A stretch of DNA of 64,000 bases from Oceanospirillaceae bacterium ASP10-02a (GCA_905182035.1 CAJIZL010000011.1:62001-126000), one strand, 5' to 3'. Positions 28,729-39,052 are shown, counted from the first letter of the stretch. A program made the numbers and translations. Notes: generated by a model not told the origin, from the letters alone.

Positions 28729-30117
28729 ATGCGTTATATCAGTACTCGCGGTCAGGCCCCAAGCCTTAGTTTTGAAGATGTATTACTTACTGGCCTGGCC
28801 AGCGACGGTGGCCTTTATGTGCCAGAAAAATTACCGCAATTTAGCCATCAAGAAATTGCTTCTTGGTCTAAGCTTAACTACGCTGACTTGGCTCACAAGA
28901 TTTTGTTGCCATTTGTTGAAGAAGATATTAGCAGTAGCGAACTTAAAAGCATGGTAGATAAAACTTATGCCGGTTTTAGCCACAAGGCTGTGGCGCCGTT
29001 AATTCAGTTAGACCATAACGAATGGGTACTGGAATTATTTCATGGCCCTACCTTAGCGTTTAAAGATTTTGCCCTGCAGTTATTAGGCCGTTTAATGGAC
29101 AATGCCCTGATTAAGCGTGAAAAAAATTTAGTGATTATGGGTGCTACTTCTGGTGATACGGGTTCTGCTGCCATCGAAGGGTGTAAGCACAGTAAACGTG
29201 TACAGATGTTCATTTTACACCCCCATGAACGTGTATCAGAAGTGCAGCGCCGTCAGATGACCACCTTGATAGGTGATAATATTCACAACATTGCTGTGCG
29301 TGGTAATTTTGATGATTGTCAGCAAATGGTTAAACAAAGCTTTTCTGACCAATCTTTCTTGAAGGGTGGTCAGTTAGGTGCAGTAAACTCCATCAACTGG
29401 GCCCGTATCATGGCTCAGATTGTGTACTACTTTTATGCAGCTGTTGCTTTAGGTGGTCCTCATCGCGCCGTATCCTTTAGCGTGCCTACTGGCAACTTTG
29501 GTGACATTTACGCGGGTTATTTAGCTAAAAAGATGGGCTTGCCTATTCAGCAGCTCATCGTTGCCACTAACGAAAATGACATCTTGCACCGTTGTATTAG
29601 TGCCAACCAATACCAGAAACAGGGCTTAGTACATACCTTGTCCCCAAGTATGGATATCATGGTATCCAGCAACTTTGAACGCTTGCTGTTCGACTTATAC
29701 GATCGTAATGGAACAACGTTAAGTGAGCTAGTAACAGGCCTTAATAACGGTACCTCTAATAGCTTAGAACCACAACGGTGGGAAAAAGCACGGGAACTGT
29801 TTAGTAGTCATCGAGTGGACGATGAAAAAACCTGTGATGTGATTAGCCAAACCGCTCAACATCACAACTACTTACTTGATCCTCACAGTGCCATAGGTCT
29901 GGAAGCGGGACGGGTATGTAATCAACACCCGGAAGTGCCCATGGTGACTTTGGCCACTGCCCATCCAGTGAAATTTCCTGATGCAGTGATTAAGGCTGGT
30001 CAAGCTGCACCTAAATTACCGATGCACCTAACAGATTTGTTAGAGCGGCCAGAACGTTGTGAAGTGTTGGATAACGACCTTGCTACCGTGCAAACTTACA
30101 TGATGAACCAGCTCTAA
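28729..30117 (+). CDS. thrC: Threonine synthase
   Basis: A 462-residue PLP enzyme converting O-phosphohomoserine to threonine. The start MRYISTRGQAPSLSFEDVLL is the class II ThrC N-terminus. The PLP lysine lies in HGPTLAFKDFALQLLG near 112, and the phosphate loop is VPTGNFGDIYAGYLAKKMG near 250. Its length fits the gamma/yeast-type subfamily. hom-thrC-recJ order is that of Pseudomonas, and the genes are closely packed (8 and 13 bases apart). Confidence 0.96.
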   Translation: MRYISTRGQAPSLSFEDVLLTGLASDGGLYVPEKLPQFSHQEIASWSKLNYADLAHKILLPFVEEDISSSELKSMVDKTYAGFSHKAVAPLIQLDHNEWVLELFHGPTLAFKDFALQLLGRLMDNALIKREKNLVIMGATSGDTGSAAIEGCKHSKRVQMFILHPHERVSEVQRRQMTTLIGDNIHNIAVRGNFDDCQQMVKQSFSDQSFLKGGQLGAVNSINWARIMAQIVYYFYAAVALGGPHRAVSFSVPTGNFGDIYAGYLAKKMGLPIQQLIVATNENDILHRCISANQYQKQGLVHTLSPSMDIMVSSNFERLLFDLYDRNGTTLSELVTGLNNGTSNSLEPQRWEKARELFSSHRVDDEKTCDVISQTAQHHNYLLDPHSAIGLEAGRVCNQHPEVPMVTLATAHPVKFPDAVIKAGQAAPKLPMHLTDLLERPERCEVLDNDLATVQTYMMNQL

Positions 30118-30130
30118 GAGCGCCGCGCAT

Positions 30131-31855
30131 ATGTCAGTCCGCTTGCGCGTAGGCAGTTCTAATGTAGCCCTAGACACCGCTTTTGATCCCCTGGTTGCCA
30201 GAGTGCTTGCTCACCGTGGTATTAGTGACCCCGCGCAAGTAGATTACCAACTCAAACAACTCCTGCCCTACCATCAGCTTAAAGGTATAAACTTAGCTGT
30301 AGCCTTATTGGCACACGCACTCGAAACCCAGCAACATATTGTTATAGTTGGTGATTTTGATTGTGACGGTGCAACCAGTACCAGCCTTGCTATGTTGGCT
30401 TTAGGCGCCATGGGAGCCAAAAATGTAAGCTATCTCGTGCCTAATCGGTTTGATTTTGGGTATGGCCTAAGCACTGCTTTGGTGGATTATGCGCAAGCTA
30501 GTGAGCCTGATTTAATTGTCACTGTAGACAATGGTATTGCTAGCCATGCTGGTATTAAGCGAGCCCATGAGCTTGGTATAAAAGTATTGGTGACAGACCA
30601 TCACTTAGCGGCCGAAACCTTGCCCGAAGCCGATGCCATTGTTAACCCGAACCAACCTGGGTGTGAATTTCCTTTTAAGTCTACTGCTGGAGTGGGGGTG
30701 ATTTTCTATGTCATGTCAGCCTTGCGAAGGCAATTACAAATTCAAGGTTGGTTTGACCAGCAACAGATAGCGCCGCCTAACATGGCACAATACTTAGATT
30801 TGGTTGCCTTAGGCACCGTAGCAGACTTAGTGCCTATGGAGCATAACAATCGCATTTTGGTAGCCCAAGGTGTGGCACGTATTCGTGCAGGCAAAGCTAG
30901 GCCGGGTTTATTAGCCTTATTAACCATAGCCAAACGCCAGCACCATAATCTACAAGCCTCGGATCTAGGGTTTAGTGTTGGTCCTAGGCTTAATGCTGCA
31001 GGCAGGCTAGATGACATGAGTTTGGGTATTGAGTGTTTGTTGAGCGACAGTGAGCAGATTGCCGCCCAGTTGGCCCAAGAATTGGATGACCTCAACGCCC
31101 AAAGGCGTAATATAGAAGCGGATATGCAGCAGCAGGCCGGTAATATTTTAACGCACTTAGAAGTCAGTCAAGATAAAGTGATGCCTAAGTGTGTGTGCTT
31201 GTATCATCCTGATTGGCATCAGGGTGTAGTAGGTATTGTAGCGTCTCGAATTAAAGAAAAGTGGCACCGGCCGGCGTTGGTTTTTGCTAAAGGTGATGCG
31301 GATACCCTCAAGGGTTCTTGTCGGAGTATTGCTGGTTTTCATTTACGTGATGCCCTGGCAGCGGTGGACGCTCAGAACCCAGGCCTAATTATTAAGTTTG
31401 GTGGCCATGCCATGGCAGCAGGCTTGAGCATTAAGGCTGATGACTTTAGCGCCTTTGAAGAGGCATTAAATACCTATGCTGAGGAGCACCTTCCCGACAG
31501 TTTATTAGCCCAAGAGTGGCGTTCTGATGGTGAATTAAGTGCCCACGAATTGCAGCTTCACCAAGCCTTTGCATTACAACGGGCAGGGCCCTGGGGGCAG
31601 GGCTTTGAAGAACCCACTTTTCATGGCCGCTTTATGGTGGTGCAACAACGGATCGTAGGAGAAAAGCATTTAAAGCTAGTATTGGCGCATTTCCAAACGG
31701 GCGAGCTAGTGGATGGTATTTATTTCAACATAGATTTGGCAGTGTGGCCCAACACTTGTGAACAGGCAGATTTAGTGTATCGCTTAGATATCAATGAGTT
31801 TCGTGGTCGTCAGAGTTTACAGCTCATGGTACAACACATGACACCTGTGCTGTAA
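30131..31855 (+). CDS. recJ: Single-stranded-DNA exonuclease RecJ
   Basis: A 574-residue 5'-3' ssDNA exonuclease of the DHH superfamily used in RecF recombination and mismatch repair. DHH motifs: VIVGDFDCDGATSTSLAML near 74, IVTVDNGIASHAG near 130, and LVTDHHLAAETLPEADAIVN near 152. The DHHA1 domain has GVVGIVASRIKEKWHRPA near 363 and KFGGHAMAAGLSI near 425, then an OB domain to the end. Converges with the DUF1289 gene 5 bases after its stop. Confidence 0.95.
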   Translation: MSVRLRVGSSNVALDTAFDPLVARVLAHRGISDPAQVDYQLKQLLPYHQLKGINLAVALLAHALETQQHIVIVGDFDCDGATSTSLAMLALGAMGAKNVSYLVPNRFDFGYGLSTALVDYAQASEPDLIVTVDNGIASHAGIKRAHELGIKVLVTDHHLAAETLPEADAIVNPNQPGCEFPFKSTAGVGVIFYVMSALRRQLQIQGWFDQQQIAPPNMAQYLDLVALGTVADLVPMEHNNRILVAQGVARIRAGKARPGLLALLTIAKRQHHNLQASDLGFSVGPRLNAAGRLDDMSLGIECLLSDSEQIAAQLAQELDDLNAQRRNIEADMQQQAGNILTHLEVSQDKVMPKCVCLYHPDWHQGVVGIVASRIKEKWHRPALVFAKGDADTLKGSCRSIAGFHLRDALAAVDAQNPGLIIKFGGHAMAAGLSIKADDFSAFEEALNTYAEEHLPDSLLAQEWRSDGELSAHELQLHQAFALQRAGPWGQGFEEPTFHGRFMVVQQRIVGEKHLKLVLAHFQTGELVDGIYFNIDLAVWPNTCEQADLVYRLDINEFRGRQSLQLMVQHMTPVL

Positions 31856-31860
31856 ATACG

Positions 31861-32130
31861 TTATATCAAATCAGTTTGAGGTGATTGGGGTTCGGCAAAA
31901 TTTAGTTCTAGATTAGTGTCACCTTTAGCCTTGATTCGTCTGCGCTCCAACATGCGCTGGTAACGTCGAGCGCACAACTTCATCACCTGAAGCTGTTGGC
32001 CAGTGTTCATGTTATTCCACTCAAAACGCTCGTCTCGTGAACGCATACAACCTTTGCAATAACCCTTGGGGCTATTTTCGCATACGCCTATACAAGGGCT
32101 TGGGGCTTCGAATAATTCTGACTGTTCCAT
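31861..32130 (-). CDS. DUF1289 domain protein
   Basis: 89 residues from the ATG at 32130; an in-frame TTG three codons upstream is less likely. The DUF1289 motif is clear: SPCIGVCENSPKGYCKGCMRS with four cysteines (C-x3-C-x7-C-x2-C), a probable metal site, followed by the W-x-M/N helix (RFEWNNMNTGQQLQVM). Function unknown in the family. The C-terminal tail is charged and not conserved in my recollection. Confidence 0.8.
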   Translation of the reverse strand: MEQSELFEAPSPCIGVCENSPKGYCKGCMRSRDERFEWNNMNTGQQLQVMKLCARRYQRMLERRRIKAKGDTNLELNFAEPQSPQTDLI

Positions 32131-32208
32131 GGCGCGCAATATAGCAGCTTATGCAGACAAAGTCCTCATTCCGATACCCACCTGCAGTCATTAGTGGCTG
32201 CAATCGGG

Positions 32209-33297
32209 CTATGGCAACTTGATGGTGGCAATCATGGGCAAGTGGTCTGAAATATGCCACGTGTTTTGTTGTAGCACTTGAGCGTCACTTACCTGAATGT
32301 GATCGCTATACACAAAGTAATCAATGGTGCGGTCTGGGCCAGATACCTCTTTACGATTAGGAAAGTGAGTAAACCAACTGTTGGCATCGGCACCATTAGT
32401 TTGTTCGATACTTGGGATAACATTAAACTGAGCATAGATGCGGGAAAATTCACTATCGGGTTGGTAGTAATTGCGTGCGGTGGCATCCATGTTTTCATAT
32501 TGACCTGGTGGCAGTAAGTTAAAGTCGCCACCAATAATCCAGGACTCGCCATTTGCATTTTTGCCGCTCAACAACTGCTGTAAATAAGATACTTGTTGCT
32601 GCATGGTGTTGGAACCTTGAGCAAAAGCATCAAAGTGAGTGTTCATTAAAGTCAGCTCATTACCGCCAGATATCGGTAGGCTCACTTCTTGGATTGCTCG
32701 GCGAAAGTTAAATTGGTCAGTTATTGGGTCAGTTTTTATGATGGCTAGTTGGTGGCGCAATGCATCAGCCAACTTATACTTAGAAATAACTGCTAGTTTC
32801 ATGCCAACTGAGCCCATGATCTGTGGTACAGGCACAAAGTTCGCTCGCCAGTAAAAAGCTTCGCTGTAGTTTTTGTATTCAACAGGAAGCATGGTTAGTA
32901 GACGCTGGAGTTGGTCTTCATAATCTGTACGCTTGGCATTATCATGTAGTTCTTGTAGCAAAATAACGTCTGGGTTTTGTTTAATAATTAGCTGCGAAAC
33001 CTGATTAAACGTTTGATCAATATCAGCTTTGCTGGCACGAATATCAGGCCCATCGCCATCCAAACGGTCGTACCAAAATTCATAATTCTTACCAGACATG
33101 TACTGCAAGTTCCAACTAAGAATCTTTACCTGCTGGCCAGATTCCAAAACCGGTGCACCGACTTGGTTAACTACCACTTCTTTTTGTAATGCGGCAGGGT
33201 GAAAGGTGATGCTCCAAATTAATAAAGCCAAAGCAACGGCTAAAATAATCACGCTAATGGTAGTCCATTTAATACTTTTTATTAAAAAATTGAGCAT
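32209..33297 (-). CDS. Endonuclease/exonuclease/phosphatase family protein, membrane-anchored
   Basis: A 362-residue EEP-superfamily hydrolase with an N-terminal membrane helix (residues about 12-33), so the catalytic domain probably faces the periplasm. Catalytic motifs: KILSWNLQYM near 58 (Asn), VILLQELHDN near 113 (metal-binding Glu), NTHFDAF near 218, GGDFNLLPPGQY near 258 (Asp/Asn), and ISDHLPMIA near 348 (Asp-His). Family members cleave nucleic acids, phosphoinositides or sphingomyelin; the substrate here is unknown. The gene faces betBA across a 160-base gap. Confidence 0.82.
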   Translation of the reverse strand: MLNFLIKSIKWTTISVIILAVALALLIWSITFHPAALQKEVVVNQVGAPVLESGQQVKILSWNLQYMSGKNYEFWYDRLDGDGPDIRASKADIDQTFNQVSQLIIKQNPDVILLQELHDNAKRTDYEDQLQRLLTMLPVEYKNYSEAFYWRANFVPVPQIMGSVGMKLAVISKYKLADALRHQLAIIKTDPITDQFNFRRAIQEVSLPISGGNELTLMNTHFDAFAQGSNTMQQQVSYLQQLLSGKNANGESWIIGGDFNLLPPGQYENMDATARNYYQPDSEFSRIYAQFNVIPSIEQTNGADANSWFTHFPNRKEVSGPDRTIDYFVYSDHIQVSDAQVLQQNTWHISDHLPMIATIKLP

Positions 33298-33377
33298 GTT
33301 TATTCTCGAATGGTTATGTCTAGGTCAGTAAGTAGCAGTTTACTTGTCTGCACAGCTTTTCGTCCAGTTCCCTGTTA

Positions 33378-33405
33378 TTGACATTGTAATGCATTCAGGT
33401 AAAAT
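33378..33405 (+). promoter_or_regulatory. Predicted betBA promoter
   Basis: TTGACA (33378-33383), a 16-base spacer and TAAAAT (33400-33405). It lies 55 bases before betB and abuts the palindrome at 33408-33429, so a protein bound there would block transcription. Confidence 0.65.
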
Positions 33406-33407
33406 CT

Positions 33408-33429
33408 TTATCGAACAATCATTCAATAA
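33408..33429. promoter_or_regulatory. Candidate BetI operator
   Basis: A 22-base imperfect palindrome with half-sites TTATcGAA and TTCaATAA (16 of 22 positions symmetric) at the expected transcription start of betBA. BetI of E. coli is a TetR-family repressor, relieved by choline, that acts at a palindrome in its bet locus. A BetI homologue is encoded at 38462-39052, so this is the natural target. Confidence 0.6.
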
Positions 33430-33459
33430 AAATGAAATTAACCTCTTTGGCTTAATCCT

Positions 33460-34917
33460 ATGCAACACACACACCTCTATATCAACGGTGCTCATAAGAG
33501 TGCAACTTCCAATGAAACCTTTACTAGCATCAACCCTGCCACGGGTCAGTCATTAGCTACCATAGACCGAGCTAGCCAGGCAGATGTGGATGCCGCAGTG
33601 GTGTCTTCGCAAGCCGGTTTTGCTATTTGGTCTGCCATGATGCCCGTTGAGCGCGCACGTATCTTGCAAAAGGCTGCGCAAATATTACGTGAACGTAATG
33701 ATGCGCTTGCAGAGCTAGAGGTATTAGATACCGGTAAACCGTTGCAAGAAGCTAATTGTGTAGATATTGCATCGGGTGCCGATGTGATTGAATATTACGC
33801 GGGCCTCATTAGTGGTATGCAAGGCACGCAGCAAGACTTAGGTAAAGATGCTTTTTTCATGTCACGCCGTGAGCCTCTAGGTGTGTGCGCGGGTATTGGG
33901 GCATGGAACTACCCCATCCAAATTGCGTGTTGGAAGTCAGGGCCTTGCCTAGCTGCAGGTAACGCCATGATATTTAAACCTTCGGAAGAAACCCCTTTGA
34001 GCGTCATGAAATTAGCGGAAATCTTTACTGAAGCAGGTTTACCTGATGGCGTGTTTAACGTTGTTCAAGGTGATTACCGTGTAGGCCAAATGCTCACTGC
34101 CCATAAGGACATTGTTAAAGTGTCCTTCACTGGAGAGTCTGGTACTGGCAAAAAAATCATGGTGGACTCCGCATCCAACCTTAAACAGGTGACCATGGAG
34201 TTAGGCGGCAAGTCACCCATGTTGGTGTTTGATGATGCCAAGTTAGACAATGCTGTAGCGGGTGCTATGTTGGCTAATTTCTATACCCAAGGTGAAGTGT
34301 GCACCAATGGCACGCGAGTGTTTGTGCAAGCCGGTGTATATGATGAGTTTATCGCCAAAGTGGTTCAACGCGCTAATACTATTAAGCTAGGTGATCCGCT
34401 AGATTTAGACACTCAAATGGGTGCGTTGATTAGCGCGGAACACCTTGAAAAAGTGTTGGGCTACATTGAAGGAGCCAAACTAACCAGTGCTCGTTTGGCC
34501 TGTGGTGGCCATCGTCACCAGTCTGCAGCTACTAAGGATGGGTACTTTGTTGAACCTACTGTATTTACCGATTGTACAGATGACATGGTACATGTAAAAG
34601 AAGAAATATTTGGCCCAGTGATGTCCATTTTAAAGTTCACCGATGAAGACGAAGTTATCGCTCGCGCCAATGATTCAGATTATGGTTTGGCCGCAGGTGT
34701 GTTTAGCCAAGACATTAGTAGAGCTCACCGAGTTATTAATCAGATGCAAGCCGGTATATGTTGGATCAACAGCTGGGGTGATTCACCTGCAGAAATGCCC
34801 GTAGGTGGTTACAAACAATCGGGTGTTGGCAGGGAAAATGGTCCAGAAACACTGCACCATTACACTCAAGTGAAAAGCGTTTTTGTTCGTTTAGACGATT
34901 TAGAATCCCCCTATTAA
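33460..34917 (+). CDS. betB: Betaine aldehyde dehydrogenase
   Basis: A 485-residue NAD(P)-dependent aldehyde dehydrogenase oxidising betaine aldehyde to glycine betaine. Motifs: [20 protein letters not shown] near 147-166, catalytic Glu in [10 protein letters not shown] near 247-256, catalytic Cys in [12 protein letters not shown] near 281-292, and the C-terminal [19 protein letters not shown] of the BetB class. The ATG at 33460 is the family start. betA follows 13 bases later. Regulation by choline through BetI is likely. Confidence 0.95.
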   Translation: MQHTHLYINGAHKSATSNETFTSINPATGQSLATIDRASQADVDAAVVSSQAGFAIWSAMMPVERARILQKAAQILRERNDALAELEVLDTGKPLQEANCVDIASGADVIEYYAGLISGMQGTQQDLGKDAFFMSRREPLGVCAGIGAWNYPIQIACWKSGPCLAAGNAMIFKPSEETPLSVMKLAEIFTEAGLPDGVFNVVQGDYRVGQMLTAHKDIVKVSFTGESGTGKKIMVDSASNLKQVTMELGGKSPMLVFDDAKLDNAVAGAMLANFYTQGEVCTNGTRVFVQAGVYDEFIAKVVQRANTIKLGDPLDLDTQMGALISAEHLEKVLGYIEGAKLTSARLACGGHRHQSAATKDGYFVEPTVFTDCTDDMVHVKEEIFGPVMSILKFTDEDEVIARANDSDYGLAAGVFSQDISRAHRVINQMQAGICWINSWGDSPAEMPVGGYKQSGVGRENGPETLHHYTQVKSVFVRLDDLESPY

Positions 34918-34930
34918 GGAATGCTTAAAG

Positions 34931-36634
34931 ATGACTAAGAAATACGATTATATTATTGTTGGCGCAGGTTCCGCCGGTTGCGTATTGGCCAACAGACTGA
35001 GCCATAATGGCCAGCACCAAGTGCTCTTGTTAGAAACGGGTGGCTCAGATAAAAGCATCTTTATTCAAATGCCCACGGCCTTGTCGTACCCCATGAATAC
35101 AGAAAAGTACGCTTGGCAATTCCACAGCCAAGCAGAACCTGGGCTAGATGGCCGTGAAATGCATTGCCCCCGTGGCAAGGTTTTGGGGGGCTCATCCTCC
35201 ATCAACGGTATGGTGTATGCGCGTGGTCATGCCATGGATTATGAGCAGTGGCAAGAACAGGGTGCAACGGGCTGGAACTATGCTGATTGCTTGCCATATT
35301 TTAAGCAGGCGGAAACTTGGCAAGGTGGTGAAGACGATTACCGTGGAGGTAGCGGCCCAGTAGGTACTTGTGGCGGCAATAACATGCGTCTCAACCCACT
35401 ATATCAAGCGTTTATCGATGCTGGCCAAGAAGCTGGGTACCCATACACTAAAGACTTTAATGGTGAGCAACAAGAAGGTTTTGGTGCTATGCACATGACC
35501 GTGAAAAATGGTGTACGTGCAAGTACCAGTAATGCCCACTTACGCAGAGCCCTTAAGCGACCCAACCTCACTTTAATGAAAAGGGTGACGGCTCAAAAGG
35601 TGTTGTTTGATGGTAAACACGCCACGGGCATAGAATACCTGCAAGGCGCACAACTGCAACAAGTACACGCCAGCAAAGAGGTGATATTGAGTGCGGGTTC
35701 CATAGGCTCACCACAATTATTACAATTGTCTGGCGTGGGCCCTGCCCAAGTATTGGCAGATGCTCAGGTACCCTTGCTGCACGATTTGCCAGGTGTTGGT
35801 GAGAACCTACAAGATCACTTGGAGGTCTACTTCCAGTACCGCTGTAATCAACCTATAAGCCTCAATAGCAAGCTTGATTATTTTAATATGGGTTTAATTG
35901 GCGCTCGCTGGCTTCTCACTAAAACTGGATTGGGGGCAACCAACCATTTTGAATCCTGTGGTTTTATTCGCTCCCGTGCAGGTCTTAAGTGGCCAAACAT
36001 TCAATACCACTTTTTACCAGCAGCCATGCGTTATGACGGTAATGCAGCCTTTGATGGCCATGGTTATCAGGTTCATGTTGGTCCTAATAAGCCAAGCAGC
36101 CGTGGTCATATCCGTATTGTGACTAACAAAGCAAGTGACGCACCAGAAATATCGTTTAACTACATTGGCACAGCACAAGACCAGCAGGATTGGCGTGACT
36201 GTATTCGCCTTACCCGCGAACTGCTTAATCAACCAGCGCTAGATCCGTTTAAAGGTGAAGAAATTCAGCCAGGCGTAAAAGTGCAAACTGATGATGAGAT
36301 CGATGCTTGGGTGAAAGAAAATGTTGAAAGTGCCTACCATCCATCATGCACCTGCAAAATGGGTGCAGATGATGATGTTATGGCAGTGCTGGACAGCGAG
36401 TGTAAAGTACGTGGCGTCGAAGGTCTAAGGGTAGTGGATTCCTCCATCTTTCCAGTGATAACAAACTGCAACTTAAACGCGCCTACTATTATGGTGGCGG
36501 AGAAAGCTGCTGACTTAATTTTAGGTAAAGCACCGTTAACACCATCCAATGTCAACGTGTGGATCGCAGATCAATGGCAAGATCAGCAACGCACTGGCAC
36601 ACCAGTACGCACCCTTGACCCAATAAAAGAATAA
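34931..36634 (+). CDS. betA: Choline dehydrogenase
   Basis: A 567-residue GMC-family flavoprotein oxidising choline to betaine aldehyde at the membrane. FAD motif [17 protein letters not shown] near 6-22, [20 protein letters not shown] near 79-98, the second GMC signature [17 protein letters not shown] near 257-273, and the catalytic His in [13 protein letters not shown] near 466. Together with betB it makes the osmoprotectant glycine betaine, or feeds its breakdown by the DMGDH-type enzyme at the right end of the window. Confidence 0.95.
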   Translation: MTKKYDYIIVGAGSAGCVLANRLSHNGQHQVLLLETGGSDKSIFIQMPTALSYPMNTEKYAWQFHSQAEPGLDGREMHCPRGKVLGGSSSINGMVYARGHAMDYEQWQEQGATGWNYADCLPYFKQAETWQGGEDDYRGGSGPVGTCGGNNMRLNPLYQAFIDAGQEAGYPYTKDFNGEQQEGFGAMHMTVKNGVRASTSNAHLRRALKRPNLTLMKRVTAQKVLFDGKHATGIEYLQGAQLQQVHASKEVILSAGSIGSPQLLQLSGVGPAQVLADAQVPLLHDLPGVGENLQDHLEVYFQYRCNQPISLNSKLDYFNMGLIGARWLLTKTGLGATNHFESCGFIRSRAGLKWPNIQYHFLPAAMRYDGNAAFDGHGYQVHVGPNKPSSRGHIRIVTNKASDAPEISFNYIGTAQDQQDWRDCIRLTRELLNQPALDPFKGEEIQPGVKVQTDDEIDAWVKENVESAYHPSCTCKMGADDDVMAVLDSECKVRGVEGLRVVDSSIFPVITNCNLNAPTIMVAEKAADLILGKAPLTPSNVNVWIADQWQDQQRTGTPVRTLDPIKE

Positions 36635-36735
36635 TTTTTTCAAGTTGCTGTTACCCTCTTGAAAAGTCACGACAGGGGGAGGTGGTTGTATTACAATATT
36701 TAGCTGCGCTTATTCTAAGAGATACCTGCCAAGCT

Positions 36736-38298
36736 ATGGTTAATCGAGACCTATCCATTATCATTCCCGCCAAAGCCAGTGGTGGGTTTATTCTAAACAA
36801 GGTAGAGAGGTTGCTGGATTATTTGCAGCTGCACTGGCACGGTCTGTTTGAAGTGGTTGTGTGTGTTAATGGTGAGTTAACCGAGGTTCATAAAACTCAT
36901 GCCATGTTAGAGGCGAAGTTTTCTGAGGACTCACGTGTTGTATTACATCAACACTTAGCTCCATCAGGCAAGGGTGCTGCGCTACAATCTGCTTTTTTAA
37001 AATCTCAGTACAACTTAATTGCCTTTATCGATGCAGATCTTCCGTTTGATTTGGCCTTCTTATCCCAAGCTGAAGAGGTTGTGAGGGAAGGGTCTAGTTT
37101 GGTGGTGGGCAACCGTCGTTTGGCAAAAAGTCGCGTCCATTTACCCACAAAGCTCTTGCCATCGTTATTTAAACGGCATGTTTTTGGCCTATTCTATAAT
37201 CAAGTAGTTAGACTGTTATTTGGTATTCAACAATCGGACACCCAGTGTGGCATAAAACTTATGACACGAGAGTTTGCTACCAAGCTTTTTTGTCACCTTA
37301 CCTGTCACGGTTTCTCTTACGATATAGAAATGTTTTTATTGGCTCAAGGGCAAGGTGACAAGGTGGCGTCTATTCCAGTGACCCTAATACACGACCATGA
37401 CCAATCTACCCTGCGTCTTGGTGGTGAGCTTATTCGTTCCACTAAATCCTTAATACACCTCAAATACAAAAAAAATCGTGGTGAATACCAGCCACGATCA
37501 CCTCTGAGTAAAAGCCAAAATGAATTACTGCAAATTACCTCCGATGACTGGGGTATTTCTCCAGCCGTTAACGAAGGTATGCTTAAGCTGGCACAGCTAG
37601 GTGTTATTAAACGTGTGTCTATTATGGCGAATAGCTTACATAAAGAATATTTGCTTGATGAATTAAAAGCTGTAACTGGCATTCAGCTAGGCCTGCACTT
37701 TAACTTAACTAACGGTGTGCTTTTAGGTCAAAAAACTGGCCATCATCATATGGATGGCCTGGCACAAACTGCACCTTTGTTACGTTTAATTAAACAGAGT
37801 TGGTTTGGTTGTCGCACTCTTTCAGCGCCATTACTCAAGGACATTGAGGAAGAGTTCACCCTGCAAGTGAAGGCGTTACAGCAGCAGGGGGTGGTGCTAA
37901 GCTATTTTGATTCCCATCACCATGTGCACTTGTTACCCGGCATTATTGACCGTATCGCACCACAAGCCAAAAACTTAGGTCTAGGCCACACTAGGCTGGT
38001 ACTCGATTGGAGTTTATTGGGTAAGCCTCAGTTTTTACTGTGTTGGTTTTCCCTCAGAGCAAAGCGTGCTGTGCAACGGGCCGGTTTGACCTACCTTCCC
38101 TTTAGATACCCAAGGCGTAAACAGTTTATGTTGCGTAATCAATGGCAACGGCAGTTAGCTAAACTTACTCAGCCTACTGAAATCATTTGTCATCCGGCTA
38201 CCCATGGAGACCTGCAACTGTTGCCAAAAGAATACACAGATCATTATGACGGTGCACGGGTTGATGAATTCTGGGCCTTGTATAATTTGAGTCGTTAG
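36736..38298 (+). CDS. GT2 glycosyltransferase fused to ChbG/YdjC-type deacetylase
   Basis: 520 residues from the ATG at 36736; a GTG at 36682 would add 18 residues but sits too close to its purine tract. The N-terminal GT2 domain (about 1-240) begins DLSIIIPAKASGGF, has FIDADLPFD near 98 (the D-x-D region), and resembles polyprenyl-phosphate sugar transferases of the DPM1 group. The C-terminal domain (about 270-510) starts QITSDDWGISPAVNEGMLKL and contains GLHFNLTNG and SHHHVHLLPGI, the metal-binding Asp/His pattern of ChbG/HpnK carbohydrate deacetylases. One chain may thus transfer and deacetylate the same sugar. No frameshift is visible at the joint. Confidence 0.78.
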   Translation: MVNRDLSIIIPAKASGGFILNKVERLLDYLQLHWHGLFEVVVCVNGELTEVHKTHAMLEAKFSEDSRVVLHQHLAPSGKGAALQSAFLKSQYNLIAFIDADLPFDLAFLSQAEEVVREGSSLVVGNRRLAKSRVHLPTKLLPSLFKRHVFGLFYNQVVRLLFGIQQSDTQCGIKLMTREFATKLFCHLTCHGFSYDIEMFLLAQGQGDKVASIPVTLIHDHDQSTLRLGGELIRSTKSLIHLKYKKNRGEYQPRSPLSKSQNELLQITSDDWGISPAVNEGMLKLAQLGVIKRVSIMANSLHKEYLLDELKAVTGIQLGLHFNLTNGVLLGQKTGHHHMDGLAQTAPLLRLIKQSWFGCRTLSAPLLKDIEEEFTLQVKALQQQGVVLSYFDSHHHVHLLPGIIDRIAPQAKNLGLGHTRLVLDWSLLGKPQFLLCWFSLRAKRAVQRAGLTYLPFRYPRRKQFMLRNQWQRQLAKLTQPTEIICHPATHGDLQLLPKEYTDHYDGARVDEFWALYNLSR

Positions 38299-38457
38299 CA
38301 AGTGTATTCGCAGTTAAGTGTACCAGTGGCATTGGAACATGCATGGCATGGCCGGTCTATGTTCTTGCCTGCTGAAGCAGCAGAGGTATTTGGTGGCTTA
38401 GTTGAAGGTGCGTTAGAAGCGGCAGAAAAGTGCTTAATGACCTATGTTATGACGTGA
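38299..38457 (+). pseudogene. Remnant of a flavin amine oxidase C-terminus
   Basis: 52 open codons directly after the previous stop and in the same frame, with no start codon of their own. The translation contains GRSMFLPAEAAEVFGGLVEG followed by ALEAAEKCL, which aligns with the FAD-contacting end of monoamine oxidases (G-R-x-x-F-A-G-x-E-x-A ... G-x-x-E-G-A-x-E-A). The rest of the gene, some 400 codons, is missing to the left, so this is a decayed or truncated oxidase, probably left by a deletion that brought in the GT2-deacetylase gene. Confidence 0.65.
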
Positions 38458-38461
38458 ATCG

Positions 38462-39052
38462 CTAAGACTCTGTCTTTAGGTACAAAGACAAATAATCTGT
38501 AATCACTTGACGGGCTAGGTTTGAATCTATGCCCTGTGGATTAAGAGCACTTCGCAGCCAAATTCCGTCAATGAGCGCAGCTATACTTGTCGCTACCATC
38601 TGTGCTTGTTGATGGGGCATACGGCACTTTAATTCAAATCTGAGGTACGACAGTAAGCGTTTTTCATTAACCCGCTGTAAGCGATTTAACGCAGGGTCGT
38701 GCATGGCTTGAGCCCAGAAGGCTAGCCAAGTCTTCACTACCGCTTCGTCTTTCTGGTGGGGGCTAAAATTCTCCCCCACTATGGCTTCTATGCGTCCCAT
38801 CATATCGTCTTTGGGTACTTTAGCTAAACGTAAGTTTATGCCCGTTGAAAGGTCTTTCAAAATGCTGCGCATAGTGGCTTCTACTAGGCCACTTTTGCCA
38901 TCAAAATAGTGATTAATGATGCTTGGGGAAATACCAGCTTGCTGGCCAATTTTGGCGACCGAAGCATTGAGAAAGCCTACTTGATTGATGACTTCCATGG
39001 TGGCTCTGATAAGCTGCGGACGTCTAATTTCTGGCATACCCACTTTTGGCAT
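38462..39052 (-). CDS. betI: Transcriptional repressor BetI
   Basis: A 196-residue TetR-family protein. The opening [20 protein letters not shown] and the helix-turn-helix [20 protein letters not shown] with [13 protein letters not shown] after it are those of BetI, the choline-responsive repressor of choline-to-betaine genes. The C-terminal [17 protein letters not shown] is also conserved. It lies on the opposite strand from betBA and 24 bases after an SMR transporter gene, not in a betIBA operon; the target site is probably 33408-33429. Confidence 0.93.
   Translation of the reverse strand: MPKVGMPEIRRPQLIRATMEVINQVGFLNASVAKIGQQAGISPSIINHYFDGKSGLVEATMRSILKDLSTGINLRLAKVPKDDMMGRIEAIVGENFSPHQKDEAVVKTWLAFWAQAMHDPALNRLQRVNEKRLLSYLRFELKCRMPHQQAQMVATSIAALIDGIWLRSALNPQGIDSNLARQVITDYLSLYLKTES

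Noticed and set aside
36682-36735. Longer start (GTG) for the GT2-deacetylase gene
   Set aside because: The purine tract is only a base or two from the GTG, and the extra 18 residues are unlike the family start at MVNRDLSIIIPAK.
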